Shown: positions 27,452-36,858, numbered from the stretch's first letter. The stretch: DNA of 64,000 bases from an uncultured Naasia sp. (GCA_913778905.1 CAJYYA010000012.1:226233-290232); one strand, 5' to 3'. Notes: generated by a model from the letters alone, not told the origin. Numbers and translations are program-made.

Positions 27452-27503
27452 ATCGAGCAGATGTCGCTTGTCGGACGACGTCCCGGGCGCGATGCAGCGA
27501 TGC

Positions 27504-27541
27504 AGGAAGGGCCGGTGCACCGCGGTGCACCGGCCCTTCCT
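27504..27541. terminator. 38-bp perfect palindrome, bidirectional terminator
   Basis: AGGAAGGGCCGGTGCACCG followed at once by its exact complement. It lies in the 109-base gap between two convergent genes and would form a hairpin in either transcript, with a short T-rich stretch (CCTTCCT) after it. Confidence 0.75.
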
Positions 27542-27560
27542 CACCTCGAGGAGGAACGAA

Positions 27561-29216
27561 TCAGAGGCTGAGTGTTCCGAGAGTCACGGTCGCCTCGTAG
27601 CGCTGACCGTCACGGACGTAGACCAGGTTGGCCTCCGCCCCGGCAGCGAGATACCGGACCTGCGCGGTGAGGTCGGTCGAGTTGGTGATCTGCGTGCCGT
27701 TGAACTCCGTCACGATGTCACCCGCCTTGAGACCGGCCTTCTGCGCTGCCCCGCCGTTGGTGATCTCCTGCAGGTAGGCGCCCGACTGACCAGCCGAGGG
27801 GTCGACCCTCGTGGCGTCGGCGACCCCGGCTCCGAGCAGTCCGTGCGTCGCCGAACCGTTCTCGATGATCTCGTCGGCGACCCGCTTGGCGAGATCGGCC
27901 GGGATCGCGAAGCCGACTCCGATGTTGCCGGACTGACCGGAGCTGCTGCCGCCGGCGCTCGCGATGGCGACGTTCACCCCGATCAGCTCCCCCTCGGTGT
28001 TGAGCAGGGCGCCGCCCGAGTTGCCGGGGTTGATGGCCGCATCCGTCTGGATGACCGGGATGGAGATGGTGCCCGACGACTGCTGCTGCTGTTGCTGCTG
28101 CTGCTGGCCCTGACCGGGGATGTCGAAGTTCCAGAAGTCGTACGGCGACTGCCCGTTCTCGTCCGGGGCGGTTTCGCCCTCGCTCTTCGGCACCGCGGAC
28201 GACTTGACCGTGATGCTGCGGTTGAGCGACGAGATGATGCCGTCGGTGACGGTGCCGCTGAGGCCGAGCGGCGCGCCGATCGCGATGGCCGAGTCGCCGA
28301 CGTTGAGCTTGGTCGAGTCGGCGAACTCCATCGGAGTCAGGCCGCTGGCGTTGTCCAGCTTGATGACGGCGAGGTCGACCACCGGGTCGGTGCCGACGAT
28401 CGTCGCGGTGTAGACGCGGCCGTCGTCGGTCGTGACCGACACCTTCGCGTTGCCCACGGCTCCGTCGAGCGTCACGACGTGCGTGTTGGTCAGGACGTAG
28501 CCGTCGGCGCTGAGGATGACGCCCGATCCGGTGCCCGCCGAACTGTTGCCCGAGACCGAGATGGTCACGACCGAGGGCGACGACTTGGCGGCCACCGCCG
28601 TGACGGTGGTCGCGTCGGAGGCCCGATTGACGGTGACGTTGGTCCCGCCACCCGACTGGCTGACGACCCGGGGGTTCTGGTCGTTGACGACGAGGGCGAT
28701 GCCGGCGCCCGACGCTCCACCGAGGAGAGCTCCCACCGCGAGGGCGGCGATGATCGGGACGGCGAGTCCGCGACGCTTCTTCTCATTCGGGGCGGCGGGA
28801 GCGGTCGCCGTCGCAGCCGGACCGAAAGCGGCTCCGGCCGTGTGCTCCTTGGCCGGGGGGATGTCGTAGATCGACGGCTGAGTCGGCGGGGCCTGGAAGC
28901 CGGGCTGCGAGGCGTGGGGCGCGGGGTACTGCGCCGTGGGGTGCTGGGGTGCCGGGTACGGGGCCGTCGGGTGCTGGGGCGCCGGGTGCTGGGAAGCCGG
29001 GTGAGCGGCCTCAGAAGCGTGGGGGGCTGCCTGCGGGGCTACCGGATTGTGCGCCTCGGGGGCGGCAGGCGGCTGCGCGGACTCGGCCGGCTGCGTTGCG
29101 GGCGGGGTCGCGTCGTGCTGCGATGCGGCACCGGTGTGCTCGGCGCGGATAGCGGCCTCGTCGTGGCCGGTCGCCTCGGGCTGCTGGCTGTCGCGGGTGG
29201 GGTCTTCGTTGCTCAT
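27561..29216 (-). CDS. HtrA/DegP-like serine protease with PDZ domain
   Basis: 551 residues: ~170 residues of Pro/Ala/Gln-rich cytoplasmic region (repeats of YPAPQHP type), one transmembrane helix (GLAVPIIAALAVGALLGG), a trypsin-like domain and a C-terminal PDZ domain (AGLKAGDIVTEFNGTQI). Triad: His in LTNTHVV, Asp in VVDLAVIKLD, Ser in NPGNSGGALL. A poly-Gln run of nine lies in the protease domain (28082-28108). Quality-control protease anchored to the membrane. ATG at 29216 preferred, with GAGAGGAG ahead; the ORF's earlier ATG adds 14 residues over a palindrome. Confidence 0.9.
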   Translation of the reverse strand: MSNEDPTRDSQQPEATGHDEAAIRAEHTGAASQHDATPPATQPAESAQPPAAPEAHNPVAPQAAPHASEAAHPASQHPAPQHPTAPYPAPQHPTAQYPAPHASQPGFQAPPTQPSIYDIPPAKEHTAGAAFGPAATATAPAAPNEKKRRGLAVPIIAALAVGALLGGASGAGIALVVNDQNPRVVSQSGGGTNVTVNRASDATTVTAVAAKSSPSVVTISVSGNSSAGTGSGVILSADGYVLTNTHVVTLDGAVGNAKVSVTTDDGRVYTATIVGTDPVVDLAVIKLDNASGLTPMEFADSTKLNVGDSAIAIGAPLGLSGTVTDGIISSLNRSITVKSSAVPKSEGETAPDENGQSPYDFWNFDIPGQGQQQQQQQQQSSGTISIPVIQTDAAINPGNSGGALLNTEGELIGVNVAIASAGGSSSGQSGNIGVGFAIPADLAKRVADEIIENGSATHGLLGAGVADATRVDPSAGQSGAYLQEITNGGAAQKAGLKAGDIVTEFNGTQITNSTDLTAQVRYLAAGAEANLVYVRDGQRYEATVTLGTLSL

Positions 29217-29242
29217 GGGGGTCGTGCTCCTCTCGGTGCATT

Positions 29243-29262
29243 CAGGATGCCGCGGCATCCTG
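29243..29262. promoter_or_regulatory. 20-bp perfect palindrome upstream of the HtrA-like gene
   Basis: CAGGATGCCGCGGCATCCTG, a perfect dyad, 27 bases before the HtrA start on the minus strand. A TATAAG box lies further upstream (minus strand, near 29285), so the palindrome would be in the 5' leader. It may be an operator or a hairpin that affects translation. Confidence 0.4.
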
Positions 29263-29373
29263 TGGGCCGAATTGATGGGGCTTATAGGCTTCCTGGCCGG
29301 TTTCTATGAGCTTGCTACGACGATCGGCGGCTCCGATCGTCGCGGTTCCGCGGCTGCGCGGTAGCGTTGCGCC

Positions 29374-30570
29374 GTGACAGTGCAGGGATCCTGGCAACGC
29401 GCCGCGCGAGGCGCTCTCCTCCTCGCGGAGGACGGCTCGGCCGTCCCCACCATCTTCTCCGAGATGAGCCAGCTGGCCGCCGCGACGGGCGCCATCAACC
29501 TGGGCCAGGGCTTCCCCGACTACGACGGACCGCGCGAGGTGCTCGAAGTCGCCCAGCGTGAAATCGCCGGCGGCAACAACCAGTACCCGCCGGGCCGCGG
29601 CATGGCCGTGCTGCGCGAGGCCATCGCCGCCCATCAGAAGCGCTTCTACGGTCTCGATGTCGACGCCGAACGCGAGGTCCTCGTCACCGCCGGGGCGACC
29701 GAAGCGCTCTCCGCGACCATCCTCGCCCTGATCGACGAAGGCGATGAGGTGCTGACCTTCGCACCGTTCTACGACGAGTACGGAGCCTGCATCGCATTCG
29801 GAAGAGGCGTGCACCGCACTGTCCCCCTGATCGCGCCGGAGTTCCGCCCCGACCTCGACCGACTGCGCGAGAGCGTCACGGATGCGACGCGCCTGATCAT
29901 CCTCAACGCGCCCCACAACCCGACCGGCGCGGTGTTCGACCGGGAGACGCTGGAGCTCATCGTCGAGCTGGCCATCCGGCACGACGCCCTGATCGTGACC
30001 GACGAGGTCTACGAGCACCTCATGTACGACGGTCGAGTCCATACCCCGATCGCCACCCTGCCGGGAGCGCGGGAGCGCACCATCACCATCTCCTCAGGAG
30101 GCAAGACCTTCAACACCACGGGGTGGAAGGTCGGCTGGCTCATCGCTGCCCCCGCGATCGTCGATGCCGTCCTCGCGGTGAAGCAGTACCTGACCTACGT
30201 CAACGCGGGGCCGTTCCAGCCCGCCATCGCTGCGGGTCTCGCTCTGCCCGACTCGGTCTTCACGGGCCTCGCCGCCGACCTCCAGGCGAAACGCGATCTC
30301 CTCGTCGAGGGGTTGCGCACCGCGGGATTCGGGGTGTCCGTTCCGCCCGCGGGCTACTTCGTCGTGGCCGATGCTCTCCCGTTGGGCCACCCCGACGGCG
30401 CCACCCTGTGCCGGGAACTCCCGCAGCTCGCCGGTGTGGTCGGGATCCCGATCACGGCCTTCTGCCATCCCGAAGACGCGCCGGCCTTCCGCTCGCTCGT
30501 GCGGTTCGCATTCTGCAAGCGCCTCGACGTGCTCGAGGCAGCGACGGAGCGTCTCGCGGCGCTCGGCTGA
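29374..30570 (+). CDS. PLP-dependent aminotransferase, class I/II (DapC/YbdL-like)
   Basis: 398 residues: NLGQGFPDYDGPREV, NNQYPPGRGMAVLREAIA, ILNAPHNPTGAVFD, VTDEVYEHLMYDG and the lysine motif SSGGKTFNTTGWKVGW are typical of the methionine/N-succinyldiaminopimelate/kynurenine aminotransferase group. PLP attaches to the Lys in SGGKTF. The exact amino donor cannot be told from sequence. GTG at 29374 with TAGCGT exactly six bases ahead suggests a leaderless transcript, divergent from the HtrA gene. Confidence 0.85.
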   Translation: MTVQGSWQRAARGALLLAEDGSAVPTIFSEMSQLAAATGAINLGQGFPDYDGPREVLEVAQREIAGGNNQYPPGRGMAVLREAIAAHQKRFYGLDVDAEREVLVTAGATEALSATILALIDEGDEVLTFAPFYDEYGACIAFGRGVHRTVPLIAPEFRPDLDRLRESVTDATRLIILNAPHNPTGAVFDRETLELIVELAIRHDALIVTDEVYEHLMYDGRVHTPIATLPGARERTITISSGGKTFNTTGWKVGWLIAAPAIVDAVLAVKQYLTYVNAGPFQPAIAAGLALPDSVFTGLAADLQAKRDLLVEGLRTAGFGVSVPPAGYFVVADALPLGHPDGATLCRELPQLAGVVGIPITAFCHPEDAPAFRSLVRFAFCKRLDVLEAATERLAALG

Positions 30571-30669
30571 TCCCCCGGCCGCTCGGAGCTCTCATCGCGT
30601 CGCGGACGGCCCCGGCCCGCCCGCTCCCCCCACCGCCGTCGAGGCCGTGGACGGTGGAACGGCGTGCGA

Positions 30670-31488
30670 TCACTCGCCGATAGGCACGACCTTGTAGCGC
30701 CGCAGCTTCAACGCCGGGTTCTTGGCCCGGACCTGCGCGAGACGTTCGGTGGAGATCCACGCGACCGCGACATCCGTCGCCTCACCGATCTCGACCATAT
30801 GCACACCCATCGGTCCGACGATGAGGCTGTTGCCGACTCCGACCGGCGGAGCGTGGTCGGCGGCTGCCACGTAGATCGTGTTCTCGATCGCCCGCGCGGT
30901 GACGAGGGTTCGCCAGTGGCTCTCCTTGAGCGGACCGGCCACCCATTCCGCGGGGATCAGCACGAGGTCGGCACCCGCGTCGACGAGCCGCCTCGTGACC
31001 TCGGGGAAGCGCACGTCGTAGCAGGTCTGGATGCCGACGCGGACGCCGCCGACCTCGAAGATCTCCGGAGCGTCGGCGGGATCGCCGGGGACGACGAAGT
31101 CGCTCTCCTTCTGGCCGAAGGCGTCGTAGAGGTGCAGTTTGCGGTAGCTCGCGCGAACGCCTGAGGAGTCGACCGCGACGATGGTGTTCGAGAACTTGCC
31201 GCTCTCGGCGACCTTCTCCACCACACCCGCGACGATCGTGATGCCCAGCCGCGCGGCGAGAGCGGTGAGGCCCTCGACGAAACGGCCGTCGAGCTCCTGC
31301 GCGTTGCGGGCGAAACTTCCGTCCATCGGATTAGAGAAGTACGACGAGTACTCCGGGAGGAGGACGAGCTGGGCGCCGCGCGAGGCGGCGAGGGCGCAGA
31401 GCCCCGTGATCCGATCGAGGTTCTCGACGGCGTCGCGTCCGGGGGCGAATTGCGCCACCGCCACGCCGAGCTGTGCATCGCTGGCCAT
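30670..31488 (-). CDS. Carbon-nitrogen hydrolase (nitrilase superfamily amidase)
   Basis: 272 residues, with the Glu-Lys-Cys triad: Glu46 in LLPEYSSYFS, Lys117 in YRKLHLYDAFG, Cys156 in GIQTCYDVRFPE. Length fits the omega-amidase / deaminated-glutathione amidase branch. Acts in the cytoplasm on small amides. TAGGGT lies exactly six bases before the ATG (31495-31500), again leaderless-like. Convergent with the aminotransferase; 99 bases between them. Confidence 0.9.
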   Translation of the reverse strand: MASDAQLGVAVAQFAPGRDAVENLDRITGLCALAASRGAQLVLLPEYSSYFSNPMDGSFARNAQELDGRFVEGLTALAARLGITIVAGVVEKVAESGKFSNTIVAVDSSGVRASYRKLHLYDAFGQKESDFVVPGDPADAPEIFEVGGVRVGIQTCYDVRFPEVTRRLVDAGADLVLIPAEWVAGPLKESHWRTLVTARAIENTIYVAAADHAPPVGVGNSLIVGPMGVHMVEIGEATDVAVAWISTERLAQVRAKNPALKLRRYKVVPIGE

Positions 31489-31600
31489 GCGCCCACCCTA
31501 GGCCCGCCCCCTCTGCTCCGTCCGATATTCCGGCGGGCGGTTCAGGCACGGCGGATACGATCGGACGTGCCCGTCGGATCGGGTCAGGAGGAGGTGGCCG

Positions 31601-32437
31601 GTGGCGTGGAAGCGCCTGGAGCGCCTCACCCGATCCGCCGATGTGACGGTGCCCGAGCCCGCTGCGGCGAGCGACCGCGACGGCAACGCGCTCGACCCCG
31701 TCGCGAAGCCCGCGAAGAACGACGAAGCCGAGGAGTCGACGAAGGCGACGGGCGGGAAGGCTCCCGAGACGAGATCCTCCTCATCGAGGAAAGCGAAGCC
31801 CGCGGACAAGTGCGAGGTCCCCGGCAAGGCGAAGACCAAGACCAAAACCAAGACCAAGACCACGAAGCGCACGGACTCCGCCCTGGACGTACCCGCCGAA
31901 GAGGTCGACCGGCTCGTCGACGAAGGCATGCTGATCGTGCGGTCAGCGCTGCGGATGTCGGCCAAGAACCGGCTCATCATGCAGGTGCTCGGGGCCGGCG
32001 AGACGTTCGATGAGGACGCCCTCATCGAGGAGGTCCGGGCCGATGCGAGGTCGCTCGCCGAGGAGAAGAGCGACGAGGCCGAACGGCTCGAAGTCGTCGC
32101 GACCAAGGCCGCGAAGAAGCCGGGCCGGGCTACCTTCCACGACGACTATCGACGCCAAGACGTCCGAGCTCTCACGCTCCGCGAGCGGGTGGGCCGCGAG
32201 ACGGCCAGGCGCCTGTACGAGCTCGGCGACGACGACACGGCCCTGCGCGACCTCATCCATTCGGCGCGCGAATCCGCCCTCGACGATGTGATCCAGGCAC
32301 GGATCTCGGCGGTCATGCCCTACCGCCGCGATCCCGCCTACCGTCGAGAACGCAACGAGCGGATGCGCGCACTCGCCGACGACCTGGCCGTGCTGCGTCG
32401 TCGGCAGAAGGCGCGTCTCGGCGACCGCGTCTCCTGA
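31601..32437 (+). CDS. Unknown Lys/Ala-rich protein; its 3' end is the island repeat
   Basis: 278 residues. Residues ~20-90 are low complexity, including a (Lys-Thr)n run KAKTKTKTKTKTTKRT and Glu/Ala/Ser-rich stretches. From ~95 on it is helical and charged (DALIEEVRADARSLAEEKSDEAERLE, DDDTALRDLIHSARES), ending LRRRQKARLGDRVS. No family recognised. GTG 31601 has GGAGGAGG ahead. Its last 73 bases plus two more are repeated exactly at 39030-39104, so this gene end is the site of an apparent insertion. Before the insertion it would have been convergent with the CitE gene, three bases apart. Confidence 0.65.
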   Translation: MAWKRLERLTRSADVTVPEPAAASDRDGNALDPVAKPAKNDEAEESTKATGGKAPETRSSSSRKAKPADKCEVPGKAKTKTKTKTKTTKRTDSALDVPAEEVDRLVDEGMLIVRSALRMSAKNRLIMQVLGAGETFDEDALIEEVRADARSLAEEKSDEAERLEVVATKAAKKPGRATFHDDYRRQDVRALTLRERVGRETARRLYELGDDDTALRDLIHSARESALDDVIQARISAVMPYRRDPAYRRERNERMRALADDLAVLRRRQKARLGDRVS

Positions 32438-32439
32438 GC
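32365..32439. repeat. 75-bp direct repeat, left copy (att-like)
   Basis: Identical over 75 bases to 39030-39104, same orientation, period 6,665 bp. It covers the last 24 codons and stop of the gene at 31601 and two further bases. Confidence 0.95.
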
Positions 32440-32473
32440 GTCGTCCCGCCCGGTGACGCCCCGCTCGGCCTCG

Positions 32474-33496
32474 CTATCCGCGCGGAGCGGCGATCGAGCT
32501 GCGTTCGATGAGAGGCATCGGCACCAGGTGCTCACCGGGTGCGTCATCCCCGAGGAGCAGTTCGACCGCCCGCGCCCCCATCTGCTGGTGAGGCAGGGCG
32601 ACGGTCGTGAGCCCCGGGCGCAGATATGCCGCGACCTCGTCGTTGTCGAACGAGACCAGCGACACGTCATCCGGCACAGAGAGACCCCGCTCGGCGAGAG
32701 CGGCGTGAGCGCCGAACGCCAGACGGTCGTTCATGCAGACCACCGCCCGAACATCGGGCACACGATCGATCAGACGGTTCATGGCCTCGTACCCGAACTC
32801 GGGATCCCAGATCCATACGGACTCCTCGGCTTCGAAGGCGATGCCCGATCGGGCCATCTCGCGACGGATACCGGTGATACGCCGTCCCACGGTCACCGAC
32901 CGGAAGGCATCCTTCTCCAGCTCATCGCTCTGCCCGAGAAGGACGATCGATGAGCGATGACCGGCCGCACAGAGCCGGCGGATGGCGTCCGTCCCGCCCT
33001 GCAGCTCGTCCGGCAGGACCGAAGTCGTGTATCGGGGGTTGGTCGCGTTGAGGAGCACAGCCCGCGTTCCACTCGGGAGCTCAGGCACGAATAGTTCACG
33101 CGCTCGCATGGTGGCGAAGATGATCCCGTCGACCTGGCGGTCGACCAGCGCGTCGATCGCCGCCGCCTCGCGGCGGGGATCGCCGCCCGTCTCGGTGACG
33201 AGCACGACATGGTCGGCCTTCTCGGCGGCATCGAGCGCGCCCTTGATCAACCCGCTGGCGAATCGCGTCGTCGCGACTTGGTCCGAGACGAACCCGATGG
33301 TCTGCGTCTTCTCGGTGCGGAGACTCCGGGCCGCGAGGTTCGGCCGGTAGCCCAGTTCGGCTGCGGCGGTATTGACACGGTTGTGCGCCTCCTCCGAGAG
33401 GCGGGTGTCCGGGCGCCCATTGAGGATCATCGAGGCCGCCGCGGGCGACAGGCCCGCCCGTCGAGCGACGTCAGACAGCGTGACTCGTTTGGCCAT
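32474..33496 (-). CDS. LacI family transcriptional repressor
   Basis: 340 residues from ATG 33496 (GGAAGG ribosome site ahead); the longer ORF adds 51 non-coding residues. N-terminal LacI helix-turn-helix VTLSDVARRAGLSPAAASMILNGRPDTRLSEEA and hinge LGYRPNLAARSLRT, then a periplasmic-binding-protein-like sensor domain. Note Ala-Ala-Ala-Ser in the recognition helix where many LacI proteins have TVSR. It is divergent from the sugar importer genes with a palindrome at the intervening promoter, so it probably represses them. First gene inside the 75-bp repeats. Confidence 0.92.
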   Translation of the reverse strand: MAKRVTLSDVARRAGLSPAAASMILNGRPDTRLSEEAHNRVNTAAAELGYRPNLAARSLRTEKTQTIGFVSDQVATTRFASGLIKGALDAAEKADHVVLVTETGGDPRREAAAIDALVDRQVDGIIFATMRARELFVPELPSGTRAVLLNATNPRYTTSVLPDELQGGTDAIRRLCAAGHRSSIVLLGQSDELEKDAFRSVTVGRRITGIRREMARSGIAFEAEESVWIWDPEFGYEAMNRLIDRVPDVRAVVCMNDRLAFGAHAALAERGLSVPDDVSLVSFDNDEVAAYLRPGLTTVALPHQQMGARAVELLLGDDAPGEHLVPMPLIERSSIAAPRG

Positions 33497-33562
33497 GCGA
33501 TCACCTTCCTCACTCGTTGCCGAATCGTAGTGGTCGACATCCAGCCGACTCCCCGCAGGTGG

Positions 33563-33615
33563 TTGCGGATCAGTGCCGGTGTCTGCACAATAGCCCTGCT
33601 GAAACCATTTAGCAG
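33563..33615 (+). promoter_or_regulatory. Promoter and palindromic operator of the island sugar operon
   Basis: -35 TTGCGG (33563-33568), 17-bp spacer, -10 CACAAT (33586-33591). Just downstream at 33596-33615 is CTGCTGAAACCATTTAGCAG, an imperfect 20-bp dyad with the AAAxxxTTT centre seen in LacI-type sites. It covers the expected start point, as for a repressor. Confidence 0.6.
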
Positions 33616-33678
33616 AGTCGTCGGGAACAGTCTCGCCGTTCTCGATCATCGACGATCTTCGACAAAGGAGTCACAGCA

Positions 33679-35028
33679 ATGACACTGTTCCGCACACGCC
33701 GAGGGGGCACCGGCCTCGCGGTCGTCGCTCTCAGCGCTATCGCGGCGGCGGCCCTGACCGGCTGCGCCCCGGGATCATCGGGAACCGCCTCCACCACCTC
33801 GCAGGCCCCCGTCAGCACCGAGCTGACCACCGACGACGTGGTCCTCACGATCGCCGACGAGACCGGATTCCCCGTCACCGACAAGCTGACCGAGGAGTTC
33901 ACCAAGCAGCACCCGAACGTCACGTTCAACATCACGCGCGACACGTTCCAGAACCTCACCGCCAACGCACCCAAGCTGCTCGCGAGCGACACCCCGCCCG
34001 ACCTGATCCGCCTCCCCACCCTGGGCGACACCGTCAAGGACGGCCTCGTCGCCAACCTCGACCCGTATTTCGACGCCTACGGCTGGGACAAGTGGCCCGC
34101 CTCGCAGCTCGCCCCCCTCCGCATGACCGAGGACGGCACGCGCGGCAGCGGTTCGCTCTACCAGCTCGGCCTCGGCTACAGCGTCACGGGCATCTACATG
34201 AACACCAAGCTGGCATCGCAGCTCGGTATCACCGCACCGCCGCAGACCCTCGACGAGCTGGAGAAGGACCTGGCGATCGCCAAGGCGGGCGGCGTCCAGC
34301 CGATCATGTCCGGCGACAAGGACGGCGTCGTGAACTTCGTCGTGCAGGCCGCGATGAACCAGTACGCCGACAAGGACGAGTTCCTGTCGTGGATGTTCAA
34401 CGAGAAGGGCGCCACCTTCGACACCGAGGGCAACGTCAAGGGCGCCGAACTCATCCGCAAGTGGGCCGACGCCGGATACTTCCCGTCCGACATCAACGCC
34501 ATCGACTACTTCACGTTCAACAGCAACTTCACCGGCGGCCAGGGCCTCTTCGCCTGGAACGGCAACTGGGAGGCCGCCAACTACCAGAAGGCACTCGGGA
34601 GCGACGTCACCTACTTCCTCGCTCCCCCGGCCACCGCGGGCGGCAAGCACGTCGCCATGGGCGCTGCGAACTCCTTCTCGGTCGCCGCGAAGTCGAAGCA
34701 CCTCAACGAGATCGCCTACTTCCTCAACTGGGTCCACACCGACGAGAAGGCCCGCCAGATCATCGTCGACGTGACCGGCGCCTCACCCGGCGGCGACCCG
34801 AGCCTCGCGCTCCCCAGCGTGGAGAGCGGATCCCTGATCGGTCAGGCCCTCGAGATGTCGTCGCAGCTCGGCGCGGAGGACGGCCAGGTCGACTTCATGG
34901 CCAACACCACGGCCGGCATTTACGCGGGCTCGATCATCCCCGAGTCGCAGCTCCTCGTCACCAGCCAGATCACCGGCCAGGAGTTCGTCGAGCGCGTCCA
35001 GAAGTTCTACGAGGGCGAAGTCGGCTGA
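33679..35028 (+). CDS. Sugar ABC transporter substrate-binding lipoprotein (family 1)
   Basis: 449 residues. Lipoprotein signal with lipobox ALTGC (Cys at about 29), then family-1 solute-binding protein pattern (VTFNITRDTFQNL, PPDLIRLPTLGD, YQLGLGYSVTGIYMNTKLASQLG, FAWNGNWEAANYQ). Anchored to the outside of the membrane, it delivers an oligosaccharide to the two permeases that follow. AAAGGAG sits eight bases before the ATG. The cognate ATPase (MsiK type) is not encoded here, as usual in actinobacteria. Confidence 0.9.
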   Translation: MTLFRTRRGGTGLAVVALSAIAAAALTGCAPGSSGTASTTSQAPVSTELTTDDVVLTIADETGFPVTDKLTEEFTKQHPNVTFNITRDTFQNLTANAPKLLASDTPPDLIRLPTLGDTVKDGLVANLDPYFDAYGWDKWPASQLAPLRMTEDGTRGSGSLYQLGLGYSVTGIYMNTKLASQLGITAPPQTLDELEKDLAIAKAGGVQPIMSGDKDGVVNFVVQAAMNQYADKDEFLSWMFNEKGATFDTEGNVKGAELIRKWADAGYFPSDINAIDYFTFNSNFTGGQGLFAWNGNWEAANYQKALGSDVTYFLAPPATAGGKHVAMGAANSFSVAAKSKHLNEIAYFLNWVHTDEKARQIIVDVTGASPGGDPSLALPSVESGSLIGQALEMSSQLGAEDGQVDFMANTTAGIYAGSIIPESQLLVTSQITGQEFVERVQKFYEGEVG

Positions 35029-35094
35029 ACCATGCACCACGATGACGGAACACGGCTGCACACCGCAGCGCACTGAGAAGAGGACTGACGCCCC

Positions 35095-36015
35095 ATGAGC
35101 ACCCGTGCTCCGCTCATCACACGTCGGGTCGCCGTTTCGGCGGCGGCCCGACGGGCCACGATCGCTGCCTGGCTCCTGCTGACCCCCGCCCTGATCGCCT
35201 ACATCTCGTTCGTGATCTGGCCGCTGATCCTCGGCGTGCAGTATTCCTTCTACGACTGGAACGGCATCGGTCCGTCGACCTGGGTGGGGTTCGAGAACTA
35301 CCTCACCGTGGTCACGGATCCGACCCTGCTCGCCTCGATCGCGAACGCGTTCATCCTGGTCGCCTTCTTCACCGTCATCCCCGTCGGAGTCGGGCTCATG
35401 CTCGCCTCCCTCATCCGCACGATGAAGGCCGGCCCGTTCACGACCATCTCGCAGACCATCCTCTTCCTCCCCCAGATCATCCCGCTCGCCGCCGCGGGAA
35501 TCGCCTGGTCGTGGATGTACGCCCAGACAGGCGCGATCAACCAGTTCCTGTCCGCCATCGGCCTCGGGGGCATCACCCGCTCGTGGCTGGCCGGCTATGA
35601 CACCGCTCTCCCGGCGGTCGGTCTCATCGGTTCGTGGGTGCTCACCGGGCTCTGCACCGTTCTGCTGCTGACCGGCATCAGCAAGATCGACGGCTCGCTC
35701 TACGAGGCCATCCGCTTGGACGGCGCCGGGTGGTGGCGCGAGTTCTTCACCATCACCCTGCCCGGTCTCCGTCAGGAGATCGCGGTGCTCATCACCCTCA
35801 CCGTCATCGCCGCTCTCAGCAGCTTCGACATCATCTACACCTCGACGCAGGGTGGTCCGGGTCGCGCGACCCTCGTGCCCGGCATCTCGATCTTCCGGAT
35901 CGGCTTCACGCAGAGCGATGTGGGTCTCGCCTCCGCATTCGGAATCGTCCTGATGGTGCTCGTGCTCGCCGTCGTCCTCCCCATCCAGCGCCTCTCCAGG
36001 ACCAGCGACCGATGA
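35095..36015 (+). CDS. Sugar ABC transporter permease (MalF type)
   Basis: 306 residues with six helices and the EAA loop IDGSLYEAIRLDGAGWWREFFTITLPGLRQE, which contacts the ATPase. N-terminal basic segment, then WPLILGVQYSFYDWNG, typical of CUT1 MalF/UgpA-like permeases. Overlaps the next gene by ATGA at 36012-36015. Confidence 0.92.
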   Translation: MSTRAPLITRRVAVSAAARRATIAAWLLLTPALIAYISFVIWPLILGVQYSFYDWNGIGPSTWVGFENYLTVVTDPTLLASIANAFILVAFFTVIPVGVGLMLASLIRTMKAGPFTTISQTILFLPQIIPLAAAGIAWSWMYAQTGAINQFLSAIGLGGITRSWLAGYDTALPAVGLIGSWVLTGLCTVLLLTGISKIDGSLYEAIRLDGAGWWREFFTITLPGLRQEIAVLITLTVIAALSSFDIIYTSTQGGPGRATLVPGISIFRIGFTQSDVGLASAFGIVLMVLVLAVVLPIQRLSRTSDR

Positions 36016-36836
36016 TCAACAACAAATCCGAGGTCATCCTCGGCCGTCTCCTCCTCGTGATCGCGCTGGTGATCACCCTCGTGCCTCTCGCCAGCATGCT
36101 GTCCGCCGCGCTTCAGCCCGCCGACCAGAACCCGACCGGTTTCGTCTGGCCGAGCGATCCGCAATGGATCAATTTCGTCACGGCCTTCGAGGTGGGAAAC
36201 GTGTTCCGGCTCATGCAGTCGAGCGCTCTCATCGTGCTCGGGGTCGTGCCGATCAGCATCATCATCGCCACGATGGCCGGCTACGCCCTCGGCGGTCTGC
36301 GCATGAAGGGCGGGCGCTTCATCCTCATCTTCTTCGTGCTGGGCTTGACCATCCCATTCGAGGCGCTGATCATTCCGCTCTACTACCAGGCTCAGTCGAT
36401 GGGGACGCTCAACACCCAGCTCGCCATCGTCTTCCCTCTGATCGGTCTCTTCATGCCGTTCAGCGTGTTCTGGATGCGCGCGCACTTCGTCAACGTCCCG
36501 CCGGAACTCTCGGAAGCCGCCCGAGTCGACGGCGCGACGACCTGGCAGGAGTTCGTCCGGATCCAGCTGCCGCTCGCCGTGCCCGCCACGTCGGCGCTCG
36601 CGATCCTGTTGTTCCTGTGGACCTGGAATCAGTTCCTGCTGCCCGTCGTATTGGTGGCCGACCCCCTGAACCGCACGGTCGCGGGTGCGCTCACCTTCTT
36701 CCAGGGCCAGTACTCGCTGAGCATCCCGCTGCTGAACGCCGGCGCTCTGCTCATCATCACGCCCGCGATCATCGTCTTCCTCATCTTCCAACGCCAGTTC
36801 GTCCGAGCCCTCCTCCAGGGCGCGGTCAAAGGCTGA
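36012..36836 (+). CDS. Sugar ABC transporter permease (MalG type)
   Basis: 274 residues, six helices, EAA loop LSEAARVDGATTWQEFVRIQLPLAVPA and the MalG-type C-terminus (FLIFQRQFVRALLQGAVKG). Starts at the ATGA overlap; the ORF reaching back to 35634 is a frame extension inside the upstream permease. Forms the import channel with the MalF-type partner. Confidence 0.92.
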   Translation: MINNKSEVILGRLLLVIALVITLVPLASMLSAALQPADQNPTGFVWPSDPQWINFVTAFEVGNVFRLMQSSALIVLGVVPISIIIATMAGYALGGLRMKGGRFILIFFVLGLTIPFEALIIPLYYQAQSMGTLNTQLAIVFPLIGLFMPFSVFWMRAHFVNVPPELSEAARVDGATTWQEFVRIQLPLAVPATSALAILLFLWTWNQFLLPVVLVADPLNRTVAGALTFFQGQYSLSIPLLNAGALLIITPAIIVFLIFQRQFVRALLQGAVKG

Positions 36837-36858
36837 TCCCCTCTTCGGTCGAGACGTC

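Noticed and set aside
27468-29309. 613-residue plus-strand ORF over the HtrA gene
   Set aside because: Antisense artefact: repetitive Arg/Asp/Gly composition; the minus strand holds a full HtrA with triad and PDZ.
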